From CAZWUZ01 sp964637655 [NCBI: uncultured bacterium] (lineage in GTDB: Bacteria > DAOPZR01), in contig CAZWUZ010000131.1 in assembly GCA_964637655.1 (NCBI GenBank), positions 1-10,233 of the forward strand: DNA of 10,233 nucleotides, in the 5' to 3' direction. The number at the start of each line of letters is the position of its first letter. Position 1 is the stretch's first letter. The notes under the pieces were generated by a model that did no database searches, was not told the DNA's origin, and worked only from the letters and a program-made list of their open reading frames with translations. A program made the translations under genes and the position numbers. Of the stretch, positions 1 to 4,984 are shown one piece after another.

Positions 1-184
1 GGGCGTTCCTGCCCGACGCCATTGTGCCGTCGCACACCACCATCATTGTTTCGAGCGCCGACACACCCTGAGCCAGCGTCAGGCCAGGCAGCCGCGGATG
101 TCTGGCCATGGGGACAGGTCGAAACTGCACGTCTTCAAGCAATGGTCTGCGTTGCGGTACCACTATCCTTGTCACCTCAGGCAT
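1..184 (-). CDS. Possible 5' part of an unrecognised gene, cut by the window edge
   Basis: An open frame starts at an ATG at 184-182 and stays open to base 1, giving at least 61 residues that begin [21 protein letters not shown] recognise no family; in particular it does not resemble Tgt, which often accompanies queA. No Shine-Dalgarno sequence precedes the ATG. The first half uses codons uncommon in this window (AGG, ATA, AGA, CGA), while the second half is more typical. The frame is the same as that of the queA fragment upstream, after its stop. A competing reading exists: plus-strand bases 3-71 also read as a plausible 22-residue C-terminus (starting AFLPDAIVPSHTT, stop TGA at 69-71). Only sequence beyond the window can decide between them. 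Confidence 0.28.
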   Translation of the reverse strand, partial: MPEVTRIVVPQRRPLLEDVQFRPVPMARHPRLPGLTLAQGVSALETMMVVCDGTMASGRNA

Positions 185-273
185 CCACACATAGCACAAT
201 TTGTGATAAGTTCCATCATGCCCCGCCGGGAGGATGTCACAAGTTGCGCTATTCTCTCCCGTTCAATGTTCAT
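172..273 (-). CDS. Small ORF (33 aa) coupled to the queA fragment
   Basis: The ATG at 273-271 overlaps the stop of the queA-like fragment (265-263) in another frame. It is preceded, six bases away, by GGAGG (280-284), a strong Shine-Dalgarno sequence lying inside the repeated queA 3' end. The product would be 33 residues, starting [18 protein letters not shown] and ending at TGA 174-172. In position it matches the ORF6N gene that follows intact queA, which uses the equivalent GGAGG. Its later part contains the palindrome-related sequence shared with the ORF6N gene. It could be a truncated remnant of a downstream gene, or a genuine small peptide gene. I do not recognise the peptide. The translation signal is visible; function is unknown. 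Confidence 0.3.
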   Translation of the reverse strand: MNIERERIAQLVTSSRRGMMELITNCAMCGCLR

Positions 274-472
274 CACGTACCTCCGGCAGAATCAGCATGG
301 CATCTCCGTACGAATAGAATCGGTACCCCGCGCCGACCGCATGGCGGTAGGCCGCGAGGATGCGCTCGCGCCCGGCAAGTGCGCTCACCAGCATCAGCAG
401 GGACGAGCGCGGCAGGCGCAGCACGCCCGTCCGCCACGGCTGTTCGCCGATTGTTTTCGGTGTAAACAGCAT
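263..472 (-). pseudogene. Duplicated C-terminal fragment of QueA with a replaced N-terminus
   Basis: From about residue 24 this 69-residue ORF matches the C-terminal end of the QueA encoded at 1660-2697, including [16 protein letters not shown] and [15 protein letters not shown]. The matching bases are 276-415 and 1676-1815, with 11 differences in 140. The first ~23 residues ([19 protein letters not shown]...) do not match QueA, so the fragment is chimeric. It lacks the rest of the enzyme, including the conserved YQTVYA and AAPTAGLHFT segments, so it cannot be a working QueA. It still has translation signals: AAGGAG about ten bases before the ATG at 472-470, and a TGATG overlap with the upstream stop (474-472). 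A GTG start at 478 would add two residues. It is best read as a remnant from duplication or integration; a small expressed protein is possible. Confidence 0.75.
276..415. repeat. Distal copy of the 140-bp queA 3'-end direct repeat
   Basis: These bases align without gaps, and in the same orientation, to 1676-1815 at a constant offset of 1400. I count 11 mismatches, at 279, 308, 320, 327, 333, 335, 341, 363, 377, 380 and 401. Similarity stops abruptly past 415 and fades before 276. The unit encodes QueA residues 295-341 and includes the GGAGG used by whatever gene follows. Confidence 0.85.
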
Positions 473-1131
473 CACCACTCCACTCCTTCTGTTGTGCTTG
501 CCAATCTGCCGATGACCGCGGGGTCATCAATGCGCATCGGCGACGAGCGAATCGTAATGTTATGCCATCTGCACGATTGATCATCGACGTTTGACGCCAG
601 CGAATATCCGACCCGAAACTCAACTGAATTTAACCCAGCAATAGTGTCCGGCCAGTTAAAAGATTTCAAATTTAATTTCACAGAATATGCATCCGAATCC
701 AAATATGCATACGAATCCAACCGGAAATAGTATTGATCCATTGGGATCATGGCACCGGGTTGAACAACGCGATTGGTTTGCACTCCCGGACCAACCCCAA
801 GCTGGATTCCCAAGCGATTCCATACTGTCAGCCATCCTGTTTCGCTTTTCATCTCAAACCAGACATCTTCGTACGTGCCGACAAAGTAGTCGTTATATCC
901 GACCGCTTCAGTACAGCCGTTGCGGATCCTGCAGACCACCGTCAGCGACGCCGTATCGAGTTCAGCGTGCATCTGCAATCCTTCGACCAGCTCGCCCCAC
1001 TGCGGGTCTTCACTGTCAGGGCGGGGAGTCGTCACCATGTCTGATGCCGCCGGCTGCGCGCTCGCAGGCAGCCAGTATACGACCGGCATCATACACGCGA
1101 GCATCGCGCCGATCAGCAGACGCAGTTTCAT
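472..1131 (-). CDS. Predicted secreted protein of unknown function
   Basis: This gene encodes 219 residues. The N-terminus has a basic start (MKLR), a hydrophobic core to about residue 21, and a likely signal peptidase I site after ASA near residue 25, so export is expected. A cysteine at residue 13 does not sit in a proper lipobox. The mature part is rich in aromatic and beta-branched residues (for example [17 protein letters not shown] and [12 protein letters not shown]), which suggests a beta-sandwich, but I recognise no family. A short tandem duplication, LDSYAY then LDSDAY, is encoded at 685-720. The ATG overlaps the stop of the ORF6N gene (ATGA), with GGAG six bases before it, so the two are probably co-translated. 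Stretches near 650-720 are clearly more AT-rich than the core genes, which fits horizontal acquisition. Confidence 0.75.
   Translation of the reverse strand: MKLRLLIGAMLACMMPVVYWLPASAQPAASDMVTTPRPDSEDPQWGELVEGLQMHAELDTASLTVVCRIRNGCTEAVGYNDYFVGTYEDVWFEMKSETGWLTVWNRLGIQLGVGPGVQTNRVVQPGAMIPMDQYYFRLDSYAYLDSDAYSVKLNLKSFNWPDTIAGLNSVEFRVGYSLASNVDDQSCRWHNITIRSSPMRIDDPAVIGRLASTTEGVEW
685..720. repeat. Two-copy 18-bp tandem repeat inside a gene
   Basis: Units at 685-702 and 703-720 differ at one base (ATATGCATCCGAATCCAA, then A for C at the ninth position). In the minus-strand gene they encode adjacent LDSYAY and LDSDAY hexapeptides. The unit is a multiple of three, so copy change would keep the frame. 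Confidence 0.8.
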
Positions 1132-1670
1132 CGCGTTCTCCGGGCGCGATAGGATGCCGTGCGTTCACTCACCCGAAAGCCGATGCGCCGGCGCGGCGCA
1201 GCGGGAGGGGCAATCATCTCACGCAGAGCGTCAAACACCACCTTAAATTGCGCGTCATACTTTTTCTCCAACGCTGCCAGCTTGCGGGCCAGGACGGCAT
1301 GCGTCGCCAGCATCTGGCGCAACTGCACGAACACCCGCATGATGGCGATGTTCACCTGCACCGCGCGCGGACTGTGCAGCACTCCGGAAAGCATCGCAAT
1401 CCCTTGTTCAGTGAAGGCATAGACACGCGGGGCGTGCTTCATGCGCGACGAACTTATCACAAATTGTGATAAGTTCATTATCTCTTCACGGGTCAGCGCA
1501 AACATAAAATCGTCAGGAAAACGCTCGCGATTGCGCTTTACCGCCTGATTGAGCGCACCGGTCGTCACCCCGTACAGCACCGCCAGATCGCGGTCGAGCA
1601 TTACCTTCTGCCCGCGCAGGATGAGGATCGACTGCTGGATCCGCTCAAGCGGTATCATCTCACATTGCAT
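1128..1670 (-). CDS. ORF6N-domain protein (phage-type regulatory family)
   Basis: This is a 180-residue protein with a clear ORF6N domain at about residues 9-98. Visible hallmarks are LRGQKVMLDRDLAVLYGV, LNQAVKRNRERFPDDFMF, YAFTEQGIAMLSGVL and VNIAIMRVFVQLRQML. A coiled-coil-like stretch follows (~126-150), then a basic C-terminus with RRRIGFRVSER. ORF6N proteins occur in phages, often with KilA-N/antirepressor-type proteins, and in bacterial accessory DNA; they are presumed to bind DNA, but no specific function is established here. The chosen ATG (1670-1668) overlaps the queA stop (1662-1660), and GGAGG at 1680-1684 inside queA lies nine bases before it. The alternative ATG at 1658 is too far from that site. 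The gene ends in an ATGA overlap with the secreted-protein gene. Confidence 0.88.
   Translation of the reverse strand: MQCEMIPLERIQQSILILRGQKVMLDRDLAVLYGVTTGALNQAVKRNRERFPDDFMFALTREEIMNLSQFVISSSRMKHAPRVYAFTEQGIAMLSGVLHSPRAVQVNIAIMRVFVQLRQMLATHAVLARKLAALEKKYDAQFKVVFDALREMIAPPAAPRRRIGFRVSERTASYRARRTR
1451..1475. promoter_or_regulatory. Perfect palindrome inside the ORF6N gene, candidate operator
   Basis: Arms AACTTATCAC (1451-1460) and GTGATAAGTT (1466-1475) are exact reverse complements around a 5-base centre, AAATT. On the minus strand it encodes NLSQFVIS of the ORF6N protein, so part of the pattern may come from protein constraint. A 19-base stretch at 195-213 is the exact reverse complement of 1450-1468. 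The shape resembles a dimer-binding site, and self-regulation by the ORF6N protein is an obvious but untested idea. Confidence 0.45.
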
Positions 1671-2697
1671 CGTTGCGTGCCTCCGGCAGAATCAGCATGG
1701 CATCTCCATACGAATAGAACCGGTACTCCGCGTCCACCGCGTGGCGGTAGGCCGCGAGGATGTGCTCGCGCCCGGCGAGCGCGCTCACCAGCATCAGCAG
1801 TGACGAGCGCGGCAGATGGAAATTCGTCACCATGCCGTCCACTGCCCGCAGTTTCCGCGGCGGGTGGATGAAAATGTCCGTCCAACCCGTCCCGGCCCGC
1901 ACCGTGCCGTCGTCCGCCGCAACTGTTTCCAGCGTACGCACCGCGGTGGTGCCGACGGCGATGATTGGCCGGCTGGCGCGCCGCGCGGCGTTGACCGCCT
2001 CCGCCGCGGCCGGCGTCACCTCGTACCACTCCGCCTCGAGCCGCTGCCCGGCCACCTCACCTTCCTGCAGCGGGCGGAACGTGCCGAGTCCCGTGTGCAG
2101 CGTGACCAGCGTGCAATCGTGTCCCGCAGCACCCAGCGCCTTGATCAGCGCGGGGGTGAAATGCAGTCCCGCGGTGGGCGCCGCCACTGCTCCCGTCACC
2201 CGCGCGTACACCGTCTGATAGCGCTCGCGGTCAGACGGTTCCTCCTCGCGCTTGAGGTACGGCGGCAGCGGCATCTCGCCACAGCGTTCCGCGTAGGCGG
2301 CGATGTCGCCGTCGAACCGCACCTCGCGTTCACCCGTCGGGCGCACCGCGACGATGGTGCCGGACGGGCCGCCCGCCCACTGCAGCACGCGGCCGGGTTT
2401 CAGCTTGCGCCCGGGCTTGCCCAGGCAGAGCCACGTCCCTTCCGGCAGCGGGCGGACCAGAAACAGTTCGCCGCTGCCGTCGGCGGGGGGCAGCCGCAGT
2501 CGGGCCGGCCGCACGCGCGTGTCGTTGAACACGAGCAGCGCGCGCGGCGGCAGCAGCTGCGGCAGTTCGGCAAACGACGCGTCCGCCAGCCGCCCGCCGG
2601 CGTGCAGCACCAGCAGACGCGAGCCGTCGCGCACCGCGGCGGGATACGCCGCGATGCGCCCCGGCGGCAGAGCGTAGTCGAAGTCCTCAGTCCGCAT
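1660..2697 (-). CDS. queA: tRNA preQ1(34) S-adenosylmethionine ribosyltransferase-isomerase
   Basis: QueA transfers and isomerises the ribosyl group of S-adenosylmethionine onto preQ1 at position 34 of GUN-anticodon tRNAs, forming epoxyqueuosine, the penultimate step to queuosine; it is cytoplasmic. The 345-residue length is normal for the family. Conserved segments include FNDTRVRPARL (57-67), RYQTVYARVTGAVAAPTAGL (159-178), TLHTGLGTFRPL (199-210), GTTAVRTLE (249-257), WTDIFIHPP (272-280) and [17 protein letters not shown] (290-306). The ATG at 2697 gives the usual MRTEDFDYALPP start and follows a GGGAGGGG ribosome site; a longer frame from 2820 adds 41 low-complexity residues and is rejected. 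The neighbouring queuosine gene tgt is not seen. The last 47 codons are duplicated at 276-415, and the stop overlaps the ORF6N start. Confidence 0.97.
   Translation of the reverse strand: MRTEDFDYALPPGRIAAYPAAVRDGSRLLVLHAGGRLADASFAELPQLLPPRALLVFNDTRVRPARLRLPPADGSGELFLVRPLPEGTWLCLGKPGRKLKPGRVLQWAGGPSGTIVAVRPTGEREVRFDGDIAAYAERCGEMPLPPYLKREEEPSDRERYQTVYARVTGAVAAPTAGLHFTPALIKALGAAGHDCTLVTLHTGLGTFRPLQEGEVAGQRLEAEWYEVTPAAAEAVNAARRASRPIIAVGTTAVRTLETVAADDGTVRAGTGWTDIFIHPPRKLRAVDGMVTNFHLPRSSLLMLVSALAGREHILAAYRHAVDAEYRFYSYGDAMLILPEARNDAM
1676..1815. repeat. Proximal copy of the 140-bp direct repeat (3' end of queA)
   Basis: This is the intact-queA copy of the repeat found again at 276-415. Seven of the 11 differences are synonymous and four change the residue (A340/V, E324/G, D322/G and H312/R). 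The copies bracket the ORF6N and secreted-protein genes, an arrangement expected of a duplicated target or attachment region. Confidence 0.85.
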
Positions 2698-2724
2698 CGC
2701 CCCTCCCGCGTGCGCACGACCGTC

Positions 2725-2750
2725 CCGTGCCGGCCTGCTGGCCGGCACGG
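2725..2750 (-). promoter_or_regulatory. GC-rich hairpin upstream of queA
   Basis: The 11-base arms CCGTGCCGGCC (2725-2735) and GGCCGGCACGG (2740-2750) pair perfectly around a TGCT loop, about 28 bases before the queA ATG. No T-run follows in the direction of transcription, so a classical rho-independent terminator is not supported. It might be an mRNA-stability or attenuation element between the HU-like gene and queA. Confidence 0.45.
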
Positions 2751-2804
2751 CTCCCGGTCGTCTGCCTGCCCGTCCCCGCCGCAGTCCGGCGGCAGATGCG
2801 CCCC

Positions 2805-2828
2805 CACCCGCTGCGAGCACAGCGGGTG
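2805..2828 (-). promoter_or_regulatory. Hairpin just after the HU/IHF gene
   Basis: Nine-base arms CACCCGCTG (2805-2813) and CAGCGGGTG (2820-2828) enclose a 6-base loop, about 20 bases past the stop at 2848. The following transcript bases are G-rich rather than U-rich, so intrinsic termination is doubtful. A weaker GC stem (CCGCC/GGCGG near 2777-2793) lies between it and the 2725-2750 hairpin. A 3'-end stabiliser of the upstream mRNA is plausible. Confidence 0.4.
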
Positions 2829-2847
2829 TGTATCGTTCCGGCAGTTC

Positions 2848-3129
2848 CTACTTGATACGCTCCCGCATGATGCGCCCGGGCTTGAAGATGACCTTCTTGC
2901 GCTCCGGGATGTCGACCGTCTGATTCGTCTTCGGGTTGCGGCCAATGCGCGCGCGGCGCGTCTTGGTCTGGAACACCCCGAAATTGCGCAGTTCGAGCTT
3001 GCGCCCCTGCGCCAGCGCCGAGATGATCTCGTCGAAGAGTTTCTCGATCACCGCGTGCACCTGGGTCTGCTTGAGCCCGAGTTCCGCGGCGATATGCATC
3101 ACCATATCGCGTTTCCTGACACTGCTCAT
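2848..3129 (-). CDS. HU/IHF-family DNA-binding protein
   Basis: This 93-residue histone-like protein is of normal size for the HU/IHF family, whose dimers bend DNA with two beta arms. An N-terminal helical part (~4-45) is followed by GRKLELRNFGVFQTKTRRAR (42-61) and the arm region GRNPKTNQT (63-71), in which P66 is the conserved intercalating proline; the end, VIFKPGRIMRER, is also typical. I cannot tell HU from an IHF subunit by eye; it is therefore left unnamed. The start is firm: AAGGAGG (3138-3144) precedes the ATG at a good distance. It lies 21 bases after the response regulator gene, so co-transcription is likely. An abundant nucleoid protein placed inside a sensor/envelope operon is somewhat unusual. 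Confidence 0.95.
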   Translation of the reverse strand: MSSVRKRDMVMHIAAELGLKQTQVHAVIEKLFDEIISALAQGRKLELRNFGVFQTKTRRARIGRNPKTNQTVDIPERKKVIFKPGRIMRERIK

Positions 3130-3137
3130 ATGTCATT

Positions 3138-3160
3138 CCTCCTTGCCGGCCTATGCCGGC
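3138..3160 (-). promoter_or_regulatory. Ribosome site of the HU-like gene with an adjacent small hairpin
   Basis: On the minus strand GCCGGC (3160-3155), a 4-base loop and GCCGGC (3150-3145) can form a six-pair stem covering the upstream stop codon, followed at once by AAGGAGG (3144-3138). The stem does not include the Shine-Dalgarno bases, so it may simply keep the site open. This is a visual reading only. Confidence 0.35.
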
Positions 3161-3564
3161 GTCGTGGTATCTGTCAGTGCCGGCGCGGGCGCACCGCCCG
3201 CTTCCCCGAGCACCTTGCGTATCTTGCTGACCACCTGACTGATTTCGAACGGCTTGATGACGTAATCGCACGCCCCGAGCTTGATGGCGCGCAGAATATC
3301 CTCCTGATTGCCGCGCGCGGTGAACATGATGACGGGTATGGCGCGCACGGCCACATCCTCCTTGAGCGCCTGAAGAATGGCAAACCCGTCGGCATTGGGC
3401 ATAACGATGTCGAGCAGAATGAGGTCGGGACGCTGCACCCCGGCCGTCACCATCCCCTCCTCGCCCGTCGCCGCCTCGAGCACCTCGTAGCCGAAGCGCT
3501 TGAGATTGAACGTGACCACCGTGCGGATATAGCGCGAGTCGTCGATGACGAGAATCTTCGCCAT
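3151..3564 (-). CDS. Single-domain response regulator (receiver only)
   Basis: The 137 residues form one CheY-like receiver domain. All catalytic landmarks are present: acidic pair D8-D9, phospho-acceptor D52 (in LILLDIVMP), T82 (MFTARG) and K104 (VIKPFE). The domain ends near residue 120 and is followed by a short Ala/Pro/Thr-rich tail with no DNA-binding or enzymatic output domain. It must therefore act through protein contacts or as a phosphate relay. Its ATG is separated by one base from the stop of the HAMP-PAS sensor gene, with GGGAG in that gene's end as ribosome site, so the two are surely co-expressed and probably partners. No histidine kinase is encoded in the window, so the phosphodonor is unknown. 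Confidence 0.95.
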   Translation of the reverse strand: MAKILVIDDSRYIRTVVTFNLKRFGYEVLEAATGEEGMVTAGVQRPDLILLDIVMPNADGFAILQALKEDVAVRAIPVIMFTARGNQEDILRAIKLGACDYVIKPFEISQVVSKIRKVLGEAGGAPAPALTDTTTPA

Positions 3565-3565
3565 G

Positions 3566-4558
3566 TCAGTTCTCCCGCGCCGCCAGCAGCAGCACGCGAC
3601 CCGCCTCCGTCGCCAGCAGCTGCGCGCGCTGGCGCTGTCCCGCGACGGTCAGTTCCCGTTCGCTGTCCGCCGACGACGCGAACGCCGCCAGTTCCGGCGA
3701 CAGGCGCTGCAGCACCTCCGCCAGCGGCTCGCCCATCACCGTGTCGCGTTCACTGCGCAGCAGGCGCAGAAACGCCTCATTGACCACGCTCACCGCGCCC
3801 TGCGCGTCGCCGCCGACAATGGCACACGGCAGCGCCTCGACAATCCCCTCCAGCTGCGCGAAGTTCGCCGCCAGCGCGTCGTAGGCGGCGAGCATGGTGT
3901 CCTCCTTCTCCTGCAGGTTGCCCATCAGTTCGTTGAACGCCTCCGCCAGGCGTCCGACCTCGTCGCGGCGCTCGACCGGGCAGCGCGTGCTGAGGTCGCC
4001 CCCCTGGATGCGCTGCACGTTCTGTGCGAGCCGCAGCAGCGGCTGCAGCAGGTGGATGATGAGCAGCGAGATGAGCAGCACCCCGAGCGAGACAACGAGC
4101 AGCGCCCCGTAGAACAGGTTGCGGCGCAGCAGCGCGAGGCGCCGGGCAAAATCGCCCGCATCAAGCGCGATGGCGAGGTAGGCGGTCGCCCCGCCCGGGC
4201 CGGCGATGCTGCGCACGCTGGTATGGTCGCCGGCACGCAGGGTGCCGACGGTCACCGGGCGCACCCCGTCGGCACTGACCCGCAGGTAGCTGACCGCCTG
4301 CCCCGCGTACTCCTGTTCGAGCACCGCCTGCAGTTCCGCGCGCCACGCCTCCGCACCGCGCCCCGCCGCGCGCCCGGCCGCCGCGGCAATGTGCGACGTG
4401 ACGAGTTCCGCCTGCCGCGCGGCAAACTCCTCCTGCTGTCCCGTCAGTTCGTCCGCCACATAGGCGAAGGTCATCAGCGCCATCAGTCCGAGCACGATGA
4501 CGAGAAAGAGTCCCATCTTGTCCGCGATGGTCAGGTTGCGCAGCAGGTCCTTGTGCAT
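3566..4558 (-). CDS. Membrane HAMP-PAS sensor protein lacking a kinase domain
   Basis: Domains of this 330-residue protein, in order: transmembrane helix 1 (~16-35), extracytoplasmic sensor segment (~36-146), transmembrane helix 2 (~147-170), HAMP (~170-218, with QPLLRLAQNVQRIQGGDLST and DEVGRLAEAFNELMGNL), a short coiled linker, and a PAS-like domain (~237-330, with ALPCAIVGGDAQGAVSVVNE). It stops where a histidine kinase, GGDEF or methyl-accepting domain would normally begin. The stop is natural, followed one base later by the receiver gene, so this does not look like a frameshift: no kinase sequence follows. It may relay a signal by direct contact with a separate kinase or with the receiver. 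An AGGAG site precedes the ATG. Conserved cytoplasmic HAMP and PAS features are inferred by eye. Confidence 0.88.
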   Translation of the reverse strand: MHKDLLRNLTIADKMGLFLVIVLGLMALMTFAYVADELTGQQEEFAARQAELVTSHIAAAAGRAAGRGAEAWRAELQAVLEQEYAGQAVSYLRVSADGVRPVTVGTLRAGDHTSVRSIAGPGGATAYLAIALDAGDFARRLALLRRNLFYGALLVVSLGVLLISLLIIHLLQPLLRLAQNVQRIQGGDLSTRCPVERRDEVGRLAEAFNELMGNLQEKEDTMLAAYDALAANFAQLEGIVEALPCAIVGGDAQGAVSVVNEAFLRLLRSERDTVMGEPLAEVLQRLSPELAAFASSADSERELTVAGQRQRAQLLATEAGRVLLLAAREN

Positions 4559-4567
4559 GTCTCGCTC

Positions 4568-4984
4568 CTACGGGTGGCGTGCGCCGATGCCGCACACCGA
4601 ATGGGCCGCTGCGGTCAGCAGCAGCCAGCAGGTCCAGGTCCAGAGCAACAGCGGTTCCGCCAGCGCCCCGAATCCCGCGTATTCCTGCCACAGATGACGG
4701 TACTCGAACGTATTGAACAGCCGGATGACGTGCACCGCGCGGTCCGGCCCCGACACGACATGCGCGACGGGATGGTCAGGCCAGGCGAAATAGACCGCGA
4801 GGGTCAGTCCCGCCATCATCACCCAGCCGCCACGCACCAGATGCATGCCGCCGCGCCGCAGGGGGTAGGGCAGCGCCAGCCAGCCGCCGCGCCCGCGCGC
4901 CGACAGCAGCGCCAGCAGCAGCGCGAGGATGAAGGCCGGGAGCGCCAGCTGCAGCAGCCGGAACACCATCGTCTCCGCCGTCAC
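4568..4984 (-). CDS. Small integral membrane protein of unknown function
   Basis: This 138-residue protein has about three hydrophobic segments (~7-28, ~48-67 and ~108-128). Between the second and third is a conserved-looking, partly polar stretch (FAWPDHPVAHVVSGPDRAVH, RLFNTFEYRHLWQEY). I recognise no family. The GTG start overlaps the M48 gene stop by four bases (GTGA); an internal ATG at 4969 is the alternative. It ends nine bases before the HAMP-PAS sensor gene. Sitting between an envelope protease and a membrane sensor, it may help either one, for example as an accessory to the sensor, but that is inference from position only. The histidines and tryptophans around residues 66-117 could be functional. 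Confidence 0.75.
   Translation of the reverse strand: MTAETMVFRLLQLALPAFILALLLALLSARGRGGWLALPYPLRRGGMHLVRGGWVMMAGLTLAVYFAWPDHPVAHVVSGPDRAVHVIRLFNTFEYRHLWQEYAGFGALAEPLLLWTWTCWLLLTAAAHSVCGIGARHP

Noticed and set aside
2698-2820. 41-residue N-terminal extension of QueA
   Set aside because: The extension is low-complexity, covers hairpins and is absent from the family; the ATG at 2697 has its own ribosome site.
1816-3783. 655-residue plus-strand open frame
   Set aside because: It is antisense to queA, the HU-like gene, the receiver and part of the sensor gene, is rich in Arg/His/Gln as expected of a GC-rich shadow, and matches no family.
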